Below are positions 36,876 through 45,533 of a stretch of 64,000 bases of DNA, piece by piece. A model generated the notes under the pieces. The model worked only from the letters and a program-made list of their open reading frames with translations. It made no database searches and was not told the DNA's origin. The stretch is from Blastomonas natatoria. GTDB taxonomy: Bacteria; Pseudomonadota; Alphaproteobacteria; Sphingomonadales; Sphingomonadaceae. Numbering within the stretch: position 1 is the stretch's first letter; every line of letters begins with the position of its first letter. Position numbers and translations under genes: made by a program. Location: contig NZ_QJJM01000008.1 of the NCBI RefSeq assembly GCF_003201955.1, forward strand, positions 183,681 through 247,680, written 5' to 3'.

Positions 36876-37535
36876 TCAATGATAGGTCAGCTGCTGCTCG
36901 CTCTCGCCGCCCGCCTTCCAGCCCCAGAACAGGTAGCAGGGGGGCACGTTCCAGCTTTCGAAGCCGCGATCGACACGGTCGAAATAGGGGCGGATCAGCT
37001 GGTTGGTGAAGCGGGTGAACTGATAGACCAGGAAGGCACCGCCGGGGCGCAGCGCGCGATAGGTGCCTTGCGCGATCGCATCGGCAACGCCATCGGGCAG
37101 GGTGGAAAGCGGCAGGCCCGAGAGCACGTAATCGGCATGGTCGAAGCCATGCGCGGCGATGATCGCCTCGACGTCCGCTGCCGATCCGTGGACCGCGACG
37201 AAGCGGCTGTCGGGAATGGTCTTGCGCAGATAGCGGATGAAATCCGGGTTGGTGTCGATCGCGATATAGGTCGCGTTGCGCGGCAGACGGTCGAGCACCG
37301 CGCGGCAGAAGGTGCCGACGCCGGGGCCATATTCGACGAACAGCTGCACGTTCTGCCAGTCCACCGGGCCCAGCATCTTGCGGATGGTGCGGTCGGAGGA
37401 GGGGACGATCGAGCCCACCATGCGCGGGTGCTTGAAGAATTCCCTCGCAAACACGCCCCAAGCCCCGAAAACCCGCTCTGCGCGTGCTTTTAGCCGCTGC
37501 CGCAAGGGCAGCTGGGCCAGGTCCGTCGAATGCAT
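36876..37535 (-). CDS. SAM-dependent methyltransferase, phospholipid N-methyltransferase-like
   Basis: 219 residues. The SAM-binding motif I is FVEYGPGVGTF, followed by ATYIAIDTNPDFI and by VLSGLPLSTL in the place of motif IV. FFKHPRMVGSIVPSS is the N-terminal pattern of PmtA/KsgA-like methyltransferases that act on phosphatidylethanolamine. Membrane association is likely. ATG 37535 follows GAGGGG by 6 nt; the TTG extension to 37574 lacks support. It lies 66 bp upstream of rpoZ. Confidence 0.83.
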   Translation of the reverse strand: MHSTDLAQLPLRQRLKARAERVFGAWGVFAREFFKHPRMVGSIVPSSDRTIRKMLGPVDWQNVQLFVEYGPGVGTFCRAVLDRLPRNATYIAIDTNPDFIRYLRKTIPDSRFVAVHGSAADVEAIIAAHGFDHADYVLSGLPLSTLPDGVADAIAQGTYRALRPGGAFLVYQFTRFTNQLIRPYFDRVDRGFESWNVPPCYLFWGWKAGGESEQQLTYH

Positions 37536-37664
37536 GCAAAACCCCTCGAAATGGCTGTCAACGAAGTGCCACAATTGCAGATTGATGCGGCCAAAGCAAT
37601 CATGTGTGTCAGTGTTGCATAGCAGTACTTTGCAACCGTGCCGTCAGCGCCTAGACCATCGGCC

Positions 37665-38000
37665 ATGAGCGGAAAAGCGGATTCCCGAATTCATCCTGTC
37701 GGCGCAATCGCGGTCATCTTTGCTGCGCAGCATAGTGGGCGCGATGCCGAGGGCTATGGCATGATGGCCGATGCGATGGACGCGCTGGCGGCGCGCCAGC
37801 CGGGCTATCTGGGCATGGACCATGCAGGCGTGCAGGGCGGTTTCGGCATGACCGTGAGCTATTGGGCCGATGATGGCAGCGCCAGGGCCTGGCGCGACAA
37901 TCCCGAACATCGCGCCGCGCGCGAGGCGGGGCGGGACCGCTGGTACGAGCATTACACGCTGCATGTGGCGAAGATCGAACGGGGCTATGCCTGGCCATGA
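37665..38000 (+). CDS. Antibiotic-biosynthesis-monooxygenase-like (ABM) domain protein
   Basis: 111 residues in a dimeric alpha-beta barrel pattern: AIAVIFAAQHSG, QPGYLGMDHAGV, VSYWADDGSARAWRDNPEHR and WYEHYTLHVAKIER. Relatives are small heme-degrading or quinone-oxidising enzymes, or proteins of unknown role. The ORF opens at 37638, but ATG 37665 gives the natural length. The stop overlaps the MFS gene start (ATGA), so the two are coupled. Confidence 0.8.
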   Translation: MSGKADSRIHPVGAIAVIFAAQHSGRDAEGYGMMADAMDALAARQPGYLGMDHAGVQGGFGMTVSYWADDGSARAWRDNPEHRAAREAGRDRWYEHYTLHVAKIERGYAWP

Positions 38001-39346
38001 ACGTGCACCAGACCCCCGAACCGGCGATCGAAGCCACCCAGAAACTGCCTGCCGACCGCATGGCGCTGCTGTTCACCGTGATGCTGGTGACGGCAGCGGG
38101 CAATACCGCGATGCAATCGGTCATGCCTGCCATCGGTACACGGCTGGGCGTCGCCGATTTCTGGGTGAGCCTGGCCTATAGCTGGTCGGCCCTGCTGTGG
38201 ATGGTCTGCGCGCCGCGCTGGGCGCGCATGTCCGACCGGCGCGGGCGCAAGGCGCTGATGAATCTCGGGCTGATCGGCTTCATCTCGTCCTTTGCGCTGT
38301 GCGGGCTGACGCTCATGGCGGGGCTGCACGGCTATCTCTCCGCGCTGTGGACGATGCTGATCTTCGCACTGTTCCGCAGCCTGTATGGCGGGCTGGGATC
38401 GGCCGGGCCGCCGGCGGTCCAGGCCTATGTCGCCGCGCGCACCAGCCGGGCCGAGCGCACCCAGGCGCTGTCGATGATCTCGTCTTCGTTCGGCCTGGGC
38501 ACGGTGATCGGGCCCGCGCTCGCGCCGCTGATCATCCTGCCGTTTCTGGGCCTGCCCAGCCCGTTCTTCGTCTTTGCGGCCTTCGGCCTGCTGGTGGTGG
38601 TCACACTCAAGCTGCGCTTGCCCGACGATACCCCCAGCTATGCCGCGCGCGGGCGGCTGGTGTCCGAGCCGATGAGCTCGGGTGCAGCGGGCGAGGTCTA
38701 TGATGCCGACCAGCACGACGCCGAACGCGAAGCACCGGCACCCCTGACACAGCGTCTGTCGTGGCGCGATGCCCGGCTGCGCCCCTGGCTGATTGCGGGT
38801 CTGGTCGGCGGCCATGCCAATGCGATGATCCTGGGGCTGGTCGGCTTCATGCTGCTCGACCGGCTCGATCTGCGCGCGACGCCCGAGCTGGCTGCCGGTC
38901 CGACCGGGCTGGTGCTGATGGCGGGCGCATTCGCCACCCTGCTCGCGCAATGGGGGCTCATCCCCTATCTCAAGATGGGCCCGCGCAATTCGACGCTCTG
39001 GGGCGTTGCGCTGGCCGCTGGCGGATGCACGATGGTCGCGTTTTCGGAGAGCCTCAATGCCATCACGCTGGGTTTTGCCATTGCCTCGCTGGGGTTTGGC
39101 CTTTTCCGTCCGGGCTTTACGGCAGGCGCCTCACTGGCCGTGACGCGGGCCGAACAGGGTCAGGTCGCCGGCATCGTGGCTTCGGTCAACGGTGCCGCCT
39201 ATATCGTCGCGCCTGCGATCGGAGTGTGGCTCTACAATATCGCGCCGCTCGAATCGTTCGCGATCATCATCGGACTGTGCATGTTCGTGCTCGTCTGGGG
39301 GCGCAAGGCGCTGCAGGCGGACGAGGTGCTGGTGCAGCCCGGCTGA
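37997..39346 (+). CDS. MFS transporter (drug/metabolite exporter type)
   Basis: 449 residues with 12 predicted membrane helices and a central cytoplasmic loop near 205-245 (DADQHDAEREAPAPL). The loop 2-3 motif is RWARMSDRRGRKALMNLG. The proline/glycine-rich helix 5 region GLGTVIGPALAPLIILPF resembles the antiporter motif C of drug exporters. Substrate unknown. It is coupled to the ABM gene upstream, which suggests a shared small-molecule role. Confidence 0.87.
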   Translation: MNVHQTPEPAIEATQKLPADRMALLFTVMLVTAAGNTAMQSVMPAIGTRLGVADFWVSLAYSWSALLWMVCAPRWARMSDRRGRKALMNLGLIGFISSFALCGLTLMAGLHGYLSALWTMLIFALFRSLYGGLGSAGPPAVQAYVAARTSRAERTQALSMISSSFGLGTVIGPALAPLIILPFLGLPSPFFVFAAFGLLVVVTLKLRLPDDTPSYAARGRLVSEPMSSGAAGEVYDADQHDAEREAPAPLTQRLSWRDARLRPWLIAGLVGGHANAMILGLVGFMLLDRLDLRATPELAAGPTGLVLMAGAFATLLAQWGLIPYLKMGPRNSTLWGVALAAGGCTMVAFSESLNAITLGFAIASLGFGLFRPGFTAGASLAVTRAEQGQVAGIVASVNGAAYIVAPAIGVWLYNIAPLESFAIIIGLCMFVLVWGRKALQADEVLVQPG

Positions 39347-39350
39347 CCGA

Positions 39351-40067
39351 TCAAAGGCCGCGCCAGATCTTGAGCGGCGTATCTCCCCTTTGCTGGCGCA
39401 CATGCGCCGGGCAGGCGCGCGGGCGATACTCCATTCCCAGGCACAGCCGCACCTCCTGCAGCCAGCCGCGGCCGTTCGCCCTGATCGCAATGGCGCTTGC
39501 GGGCATGCCGGGGTTGAGTCTGGCGATCTCGCGCCTCAGCATGCCTTGCGTCAGCGGCCTGCGCGACAGCCGTTCCATATCGGGCAGCTTCACCGACTGG
39601 TAAAGTTGCCGTGCGGTCTGGAAATAGCGTGCCGGATCACGCGTCATGCAGCTGCCATGCTTGTCCCACTGATGCTGGATCAGCCGCTGCGATGGCATGG
39701 CGCACAGGTTCTGGCGCACCACCGACAGCGGCACGGGCGAGGGCGGGGTCGCGCAATATTGCGGATAGACTGCCGTCTTGCCCTCAGGCCAAAGGCCGTG
39801 CAGCACGAAACCGAATTCTCCGAAGCGGCGGCTGCATTGCAGCGCCTGGCCGCGATCCTCCTCCCGCCCTCGGCAGAATTCAGGCGACCAGCTCAGTGCC
39901 AGCGTATAGCCCGCCACCGGCACCACGCGCTTCACCGCATCGCGCCCGCGTTTTTCCTGCGGCAGCAGCGCGAGCTTTTCGGGCATGCGGCACTGATAGG
40001 CCTGGGCCAGCAGCGGTGCGGGAGCCGCCGCGACGCCCAGGGCGATCAGGGCGACGGCGCGGCGCAT
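39351..40067 (-). CDS. Periplasmic ribonuclease T2
   Basis: 238 residues with a signal peptide (MRRAVALIALGVAAAPAPLLA). Both RNase T2 active-site blocks are intact: FVLHGLWPEG and QHQWDKHGSC, carrying the two catalytic histidines, Glu and Lys. Cysteines are spaced for disulfides. It degrades RNA in the periplasm or outside to 2',3'-cyclic nucleotides. The ATG at 40067 overlaps the nadC stop, so translation is coupled to nadC. Confidence 0.92.
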   Translation of the reverse strand: MRRAVALIALGVAAAPAPLLAQAYQCRMPEKLALLPQEKRGRDAVKRVVPVAGYTLALSWSPEFCRGREEDRGQALQCSRRFGEFGFVLHGLWPEGKTAVYPQYCATPPSPVPLSVVRQNLCAMPSQRLIQHQWDKHGSCMTRDPARYFQTARQLYQSVKLPDMERLSRRPLTQGMLRREIARLNPGMPASAIAIRANGRGWLQEVRLCLGMEYRPRACPAHVRQQRGDTPLKIWRGL

Positions 40068-40945
40068 CAGGCTGCCTTGAAATCGAGCCCGATATCGGCG
40101 GCGGGCGCAGACTGGGTGATGCGGCCGACCGAGATATAGTCGACCCCGGTCTCGGCGATGGCACGGATCGTCTCGAGCGTCACGCCGCCCGAGGCTTCGC
40201 ACGGCACGCGTCCGCCGACAAGCGTCACTGCGCCGCGCAAAACCGGGGGTGTCATGTTATCCAGCAGCAAATGGGTGGCGCCGGCGGCCAGCGCCGGTTC
40301 GATCTGCTCGACATGATCGACCTCGACGATGATCTGGCCGATGCCCGCAGCAACTGCGCGGCGCACCGCCTCGCCGATATCGCCCGCCACCGCAACATGA
40401 TTGTCCTTGATCATCGCCGCATCCCACAGACCCATGCGGTGATTCTTCGCGCCGCCCATGCGTGTTGCGTATTTCTCGAGGCTGCGCAGGCCGGGAATGG
40501 TCTTGCGGGTGTCGAGCAGCACCGCGCCGGTGCCCGCGATCGCATCGACATACTGGCGGGTGAGCGTGGCAATGCCGCTCAGATGCTGGACGGTGTTGAG
40601 CGCGGAGCGCTCTGCTGTCAGCAGGGCCCGCGCCTTGCCCGACACCGCCAGCAGGTCGGTCCCTGCTTCGACCCGGTCGCCTTCGCCGACAAGCAATTCG
40701 ATCGTGCACTCTGGATCGAGTGCGCGGAAGAACGCCGCTGCGATCGGCAGGCCTGCCACCACGATGGCATGGCGCGCGTCCATGACGCCATCGAACCGTG
40801 CATCGGCAGGGATCACGCTCTGCGACGTGACATCGCAGGCATCGGGACCGAGGTCTTCGGCCAGAGTATCGGCTACGAACCGTTCAAGGTCGAAACCATC
40901 GATGGAAAAGCGCATGGGCCTTGCCCCGTTCATGAGTGGGCACAC
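40067..40945 (-). CDS. nadC: Nicotinate-nucleotide pyrophosphorylase (carboxylating)
   Basis: Converts quinolinate and PRPP to nicotinate mononucleotide in NAD synthesis; 292 residues. Substrate-site residues are in LLDTRKTIPGLRSLEKYA and KNHRMGLWDAAMIKDNHVA, with ALNTVQHLSGIAT before them. nadA and nadB are not in the window. The downstream RNase T2 overlaps its stop. Confidence 0.96.
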   Translation of the reverse strand: MCPLMNGARPMRFSIDGFDLERFVADTLAEDLGPDACDVTSQSVIPADARFDGVMDARHAIVVAGLPIAAAFFRALDPECTIELLVGEGDRVEAGTDLLAVSGKARALLTAERSALNTVQHLSGIATLTRQYVDAIAGTGAVLLDTRKTIPGLRSLEKYATRMGGAKNHRMGLWDAAMIKDNHVAVAGDIGEAVRRAVAAGIGQIIVEVDHVEQIEPALAAGATHLLLDNMTPPVLRGAVTLVGGRVPCEASGGVTLETIRAIAETGVDYISVGRITQSAPAADIGLDFKAA

Positions 40946-41003
40946 AAGGGGGCGGCGCGGGTTGTCTGGATGATCGGAGCCCGCGCCTGATCCCTTGCGG
41001 CGA

Positions 41004-42005
41004 TCAGCGGTGAATGCGGTGCTCGCCCTTGACCCAGCGCACGGTGCCGCTGGCCGAACGCATCACCACGGTTTCGGTGGTCATGATGCCGTCGCGGCGG
41101 CGCTTGACGCCCTGCAACAGCGAGCCATCGGTAACCCCCGTCGCAGCGAAGATACAGTCGCCCTTGGCGAGGTCGGTCAGGTCATAGACCGCATTGAGGT
41201 CCTCGATGCCCCATTTGCGAGCCCGGGCGCGCTCGTCGTCGTTGCGGAACAGCAGGCGTCCCTTAAACTGGCCGCCGACGCAGCGCAGCGCTGCTGCGGC
41301 GAGCACGCCTTCCGGTGCACCGCCCGAGCCCATGTACAGGTCGATGGTGGTCTCGGGGTTGGTGGTGGCGATCACGCCGGCCACGTCGCCATCGGGGATC
41401 AGCATGATGCCGCAGCCTAGCCCGCGCAGCTCGGCGATCAGATCGGCATGGCGGGGGCGGTCGAGCACGCACACGATAATCTCGCCCGGCTTGACACCCT
41501 TGGCGGCGGCGACCGCCTGGACATTTTCGGTCGGGGTCTTGTTAAGGTCGATCACGCCTTCGGGATAGCCGGGGCCGACGGCGATCTTGTCCATGTACAC
41601 GTCAGGTGCGTTCAGCAGGCAGCCATTTTCGGCGATGGCCAGCACTGCGAGGGCATTGGGGCCGGCCTTGGCGGTGATGGTGGTGCCTTCCAGCGGATCG
41701 AGCGCGATGTCGATGCGAGGTGCACCTTCATTGCCGAGGCCCACTTTCTCGCCGATATAGAGCATAGGCGCCTCGTCACGTTCGCCTTCGCCGATCACAA
41801 CGGTGCCGTCGATATCCAGACCGTTGAGCGCTGCACGCATCGCTTCGACAGCCGCTGCGTCCGCCGCCTTTTCATCGCCCCTGCCGATCAGGTTGGATGC
41901 GGCAATGGCTGCAGCTTCGGTCACGCGGACCATTTCGAGCACGAGCACGCGGTCGAGCTGCGGGGTTTCTGAGCTGGGCGTCGCTTTCAGGCTTGCGCTG
42001 GACAT
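41004..42005 (-). CDS. glpX: Class II fructose-1,6-bisphosphatase
   Basis: 333 residues. The metal- and substrate-binding motifs are VVIGEGERDEAPMLYIGE, DPLEGTTITAKAGPNA and YMGSGGAPEGVLAAAALRC. It acts in gluconeogenesis. The frame is open from 42131, but ATG 42005 (MSSASLKATP) gives the family length and leaves room for the divergent gene at 42094. hom lies about 3 kb upstream on the same strand, separated by DUF808 and two opposite-strand genes. Confidence 0.95.
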   Translation of the reverse strand: MSSASLKATPSSETPQLDRVLVLEMVRVTEAAAIAASNLIGRGDEKAADAAAVEAMRAALNGLDIDGTVVIGEGERDEAPMLYIGEKVGLGNEGAPRIDIALDPLEGTTITAKAGPNALAVLAIAENGCLLNAPDVYMDKIAVGPGYPEGVIDLNKTPTENVQAVAAAKGVKPGEIIVCVLDRPRHADLIAELRGLGCGIMLIPDGDVAGVIATTNPETTIDLYMGSGGAPEGVLAAAALRCVGGQFKGRLLFRNDDERARARKWGIEDLNAVYDLTDLAKGDCIFAATGVTDGSLLQGVKRRRDGIMTTETVVMRSASGTVRWVKGEHRIHR

Positions 42006-42093
42006 GGCAGGCGGGTCATCCTTCTTCTGTAGGGCACCAGTTGCATTCTCGGCCTGGTGCGTTGCGCCCGGTCCATAAGGGAGCATTATTGCA

Positions 42094-42612
42094 TTGTCGA
42101 GAATGCTGTTGGTGGCCGCCGCGCTCGCCATTTCGGGGGTTTTCGCATCCCCTGCGCTCGGTCAGGATGCGCAGGACGACACCCGCTTGCCCGAGCCGGA
42201 ACAGCGCGAACCTGACCCGGTTGACGCTAAGGTAAAGCAGCTGATTCGCAAGGCCGATGAGTGGACCGGCAAGGAGGAACGCGCCAAGCGCTGCCAACCG
42301 AGTGCTGCAGGGCGCGATATCGTGGTTTGCGGCGAGGCCGATGCCGGGGCGAAGTTCCGCGTTCCAGCCGACACCGAGGGCCGACTGGCTACCGGCGGAC
42401 CACCTCCGGCGCCGGATGTTGCTGGCGATGGTATCTTCAAGGGAAAGGCGACCATGGGGCTGGGCTGCATCGTCCCTCCGTGCCCGCCGCCCAAGGCCTA
42501 TATGATCGACTTTTCCAAGCTTCCGGAAGTGGATGAGGAATATCTGGCCAGGGCGCGCGAGGCCGAGGCAGCGGAAAAGACGCGCGAGACGGACAAGGGG
42601 GCTCCGCAATGA
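42094..42612 (+). CDS. Secreted hypothetical protein
   Basis: 172 residues. The signal peptide ends near SPALGQDAQ. The mature protein is Pro/Glu-rich with one Cys pair (RCQPSAAGRDIVVCGEAD) and a second short one (GCIVPPCPPPKAYM). A charged C-terminal tail follows. No named family. TTG 42094 has AAGGGAG 10 nt upstream; ATG 42103 is the alternative. The stop overlaps the GNAT gene start (ATGA). Confidence 0.72.
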   Translation: MSRMLLVAAALAISGVFASPALGQDAQDDTRLPEPEQREPDPVDAKVKQLIRKADEWTGKEERAKRCQPSAAGRDIVVCGEADAGAKFRVPADTEGRLATGGPPPAPDVAGDGIFKGKATMGLGCIVPPCPPPKAYMIDFSKLPEVDEEYLARAREAEAAEKTRETDKGAPQ

Positions 42613-43139
42613 CCGACATTCCGGTGATCGAGACCGAGCGCCTGCGGTTGCGCGCGCCGGTGCTGGCCGATTTCGAGGCTTATGCCAGCATGTGGGCCGA
42701 CGAGAGGGTGACCGCCTTTATCGGCGGCACACCGCGCACCCGCAACGAAAGCTGGACCCGTTTCATCGGCATGCATGGTCTGTGGGCGCTGTGCGGTTTC
42801 GGCTACTGGCTGTTTGCCGACCGTCGTACCGATGCGCTGGTCGGGGTCGGCGGTCTGGCCAATTTCGAACGCGGCATCGCCTTTCTGGAGGGCATGCCCG
42901 AGGCCGGCTGGGCGGTGGCCCCCGATCACTGGGGCCAGGGACTGGTGACCGAAGCGATGCGCGCGGTGCTGACATGGAGCGATACCGTGCTGAAAGCACC
43001 TGCAGTACGCTGCATCATCGAGCCAGGTCATGGCGCCTCGGAGAAAGTCGCCGCAAAGCTGGGCTTCATACCCATCGGTCAGGGCGCCCATGCCGGTACG
43101 CCGGTCAACGTCTATGCCCGGCCCTGCGCCATGGTCTAG
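42609..43139 (+). CDS. GNAT-family N-acetyltransferase (RimJ/RimL type)
   Basis: 176 residues. The opening IETERLRLRAPVLADFEAY is the RimJ/RimL pattern. The acetyl-CoA-binding segment includes EAGWAVAPDHWGQGLVTEAM, and the tail reads APAVRCIIEPGHGASEKVAAKLGF. It may modify a ribosomal protein N terminus or a small molecule. It is coupled to the secreted protein upstream. Confidence 0.9.
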   Translation: MTDIPVIETERLRLRAPVLADFEAYASMWADERVTAFIGGTPRTRNESWTRFIGMHGLWALCGFGYWLFADRRTDALVGVGGLANFERGIAFLEGMPEAGWAVAPDHWGQGLVTEAMRAVLTWSDTVLKAPAVRCIIEPGHGASEKVAAKLGFIPIGQGAHAGTPVNVYARPCAMV

Positions 43140-43154
43140 GGCTGTCTAGCCTCG

Positions 43155-44093
43155 TCAGGCGGCCTTCTTGCCCTTCACCGCATTGTAGATGGCTGCGATG
43201 ATACCGCCCAGGATCAGGCCGACAATGCCGGCACCGATCGCGCCGACCAGCCACTCGACCAACCCGCCGATCGCGGGGACAGCCTCTCCTGCGGCCACCG
43301 CTATGTCGTGGATCAGATGCTCGGGGCCGGCGACGCCGAAGACCGCAAGGCCATGCACGACGATCTGGCCACCCACCCAGATCATCGCGGCCGTGCCGAT
43401 GATTCCCAGAGCCGACATTACGATCGGCATGGCCTTGACCAGTCCGCGGCCAAAACCCTGCAGGGCTGCAGACGGCCTTCTGGCGAGGTGCAGGCCGAAA
43501 TCGTCCATCTTCACGATCAGCCCGACCGCGCCATAAACCGCTGCGGTGATGAGCAGACCGACCACAGCCAGCACTCCGGCCTGCATCGGGATGGATCGGT
43601 CGGCGACCTCGGCGAGCGCAATGGCCATGATCTCGGCGGACAGGATGAGGTCGGTGCGCACCGCGCCCTTCACCCGCTCGTTTTCCAGCGCGAACATGTC
43701 CTGCACCTGTTCGACGACTTCGGCAGTATCCTGTTTGTGGCTGAGCTTGTGGATGACCTTTTCCGCGCCCTCGAAGCATAGGAAGGCTCCGCCCGCCATC
43801 AGGATCGGCGTGATCGCCCAGGGAAGGAACGCGCTCAACAGCAGCCCGATGGGCAGCAAAATGACGAACTTGTTGAACAGCGATCCCTTGGCGATCCGCC
43901 ATATGACCGGCAGTTCGCGATCGGGTGTGAAATCGGTGACATATTGCGGGGTCACCGCCGCGTCATCGACCACCACGCCCGCCGCCTTGGTGCCCGCCTT
44001 GGCTGCTGCTGCGCCGACGTCATCGATCGACACGGCGGCAAGACGGGTCAGCGCGGCAACGTCATCGAGCAGCGCGGCAAGGCCTGAAGGCAT
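43155..44093 (-). CDS. DUF808 family inner-membrane protein
   Basis: 312 residues with several membrane helices. The N terminus MPSGLAALLDDVAALTRLAA, then VVVDDAAVTPQYVTDFTPDR and FEGAEKVIHKLSH, are the typical YedI/DUF808 signature. The function of this family is not established. Its start lies just 3 bp after the hom stop region, so it is probably co-transcribed with hom. Confidence 0.93.
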   Translation of the reverse strand: MPSGLAALLDDVAALTRLAAVSIDDVGAAAAKAGTKAAGVVVDDAAVTPQYVTDFTPDRELPVIWRIAKGSLFNKFVILLPIGLLLSAFLPWAITPILMAGGAFLCFEGAEKVIHKLSHKQDTAEVVEQVQDMFALENERVKGAVRTDLILSAEIMAIALAEVADRSIPMQAGVLAVVGLLITAAVYGAVGLIVKMDDFGLHLARRPSAALQGFGRGLVKAMPIVMSALGIIGTAAMIWVGGQIVVHGLAVFGVAGPEHLIHDIAVAAGEAVPAIGGLVEWLVGAIGAGIVGLILGGIIAAIYNAVKGKKAA

Positions 44094-44096
44094 GGA

Positions 44097-45401
44097 TCAG
44101 TCTCCGAGAATATGCACGACCAGCGGATCGGCGTGCAAGCTGGGGGAACCCTTGAGCGCGGACAAGGTTGCCGCGACTGCACTTTCCGGGCCTTCATGCG
44201 TTACCATGGCAACAAGCACGCTGCCATCGGGACTGCGGCCCTTCTGGATCAGGCTTTCGATCGAGACGCCCGCATCGCGCATGGCTGCGGTGATCTCGGC
44301 GAGCACGCCGGGCCTATCGGCAACTTCGAAGCGCAGATAGCACTTGCCGATACGGTGGCCGGTTTCGGCGCGCGCGACCTTGTCGAGTTCGCGCACCGGC
44401 ATCGAGAAGGCGGGGCCGATCTCGCCGCGCGCAATATCGATCAGGTCGGCGACGACGGCGCTGGCGGTGGGGCCATCGCCAGCGCCTGCACCCTGGAAGA
44501 GCAGCCTTCCTGAGAAATTGCCCTCGGCCACGACCGCATTGGTCGATCCTTCGACATGCGCCAGCGGATGGTGCATCGGCACCAGATAGGGGTGGACGCG
44601 CTGAAACAGCCGCGCATCGCCATTCGACCCGTCGAGCTCTGCCATGCCGATCAGGCGGATGCGATAACCCAAGGCCGCTGCCTGGGCGATGTCGGCGGAA
44701 AGGATCTTGCGGATGCCGCTGCGCTCGATGCCGTCGAAATCGAGCTCGGTGCCGAAGGCGAGCGCCGCAAGGATCGACAGCTTGTGCGCAGCATCGACGC
44801 CATCGATGTCGAAGCTTGGGTCCGCCTCGGCAAAGCCGCGCGCCTGGGCCTCGGCGAGCACCTCGGCAAAATCCTGACCGGTCTTTTCCATGGCCGACAG
44901 GATGAAATTGCAGGTGCCGTTGAGAATGCCATAGACGCGGCTCAAGCGGTTCGCCGCCGCACCCTCGCGCAGGCCCTTGATCACCGGGATGCCGCCTGCG
45001 ACCGCCGCCTCGTACTTGAATGCCAGGCCAGCCTGCTCTGCGCGCTGGGCAAGATCGAGCCCGTGATGCGCGACCATCGCCTTGTTCGCGGTGACGAACG
45101 CCTTGCCGCCGCTCAGGCATTCCTTGGCGAGCGTCAGGGCCGGGCCATCCGCGCCGCCGATCAGCTCGACGACGACATCGATATCCTCGCGGGTGGCAAA
45201 TTCGCCCATGTCGTCGACCCATTCATAGGGAGAGAGGTCAACGCCGCGATCCTTGGCGCGATCGCGCGCGGTAATGCCAGCAATGCGGATCGGCTTGCCT
45301 GCACGCCGCGCAATCAGCTCCGCATTTTCCTCGACCAGACGGATGACGCCCGCGCCCACGGTTCCCAGCCCGACCAGCGCGATATTCAGCGTTTCCCCCA
45401 T
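44097..45401 (-). CDS. hom: Homoserine dehydrogenase
   Basis: 434 residues. The Rossmann start is IALVGLGTVGAGVIRLVEEN. GGIPVIKGLREGAAANRLSR and GILNGTCNFIL mark the substrate-binding core. A C-terminal ACT domain (DRPGVLAEITAAMRDAGVSI) is the site of feedback control, usually by threonine. It reduces aspartate semialdehyde to homoserine for threonine and methionine synthesis. It is divergent from the MobA-like gene at 45534. Confidence 0.97.
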   Translation of the reverse strand: MGETLNIALVGLGTVGAGVIRLVEENAELIARRAGKPIRIAGITARDRAKDRGVDLSPYEWVDDMGEFATREDIDVVVELIGGADGPALTLAKECLSGGKAFVTANKAMVAHHGLDLAQRAEQAGLAFKYEAAVAGGIPVIKGLREGAAANRLSRVYGILNGTCNFILSAMEKTGQDFAEVLAEAQARGFAEADPSFDIDGVDAAHKLSILAALAFGTELDFDGIERSGIRKILSADIAQAAALGYRIRLIGMAELDGSNGDARLFQRVHPYLVPMHHPLAHVEGSTNAVVAEGNFSGRLLFQGAGAGDGPTASAVVADLIDIARGEIGPAFSMPVRELDKVARAETGHRIGKCYLRFEVADRPGVLAEITAAMRDAGVSIESLIQKGRSPDGSVLVAMVTHEGPESAVAATLSALKGSPSLHADPLVVHILGD

Positions 45402-45478
45402 GTTCGATCCTTCAGCGAGAGTTCATCCTGTTTGCGTCCTTAGCGCGTGGAGCGTCAAAGGGAAGGGGGCGCTGCGGC

Positions 45479-45507
45479 TTGTGAGCCGCGCCGCTACTCC
45501 CTATAGG
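45479..45507 (+). promoter_or_regulatory. Sigma-70-like promoter of the MobA-like gene
   Basis: TTGTGA (45479-45484) and TATAGG (45502-45507) with a 17-bp spacer, 26 bp before the ATG. It matches the pair seen at 16370-16397 and is near the ideal spacing for the housekeeping sigma factor. Confidence 0.5.
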
Positions 45508-45533
45508 CCGCGCAAACGTAAGAAGGGCTCTGC

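Noticed and set aside
45402..45533. Amino-acid leader or riboswitch upstream of hom
   Set aside because: The divergent gap is short and holds no recognisable leader peptide or aptamer structure.
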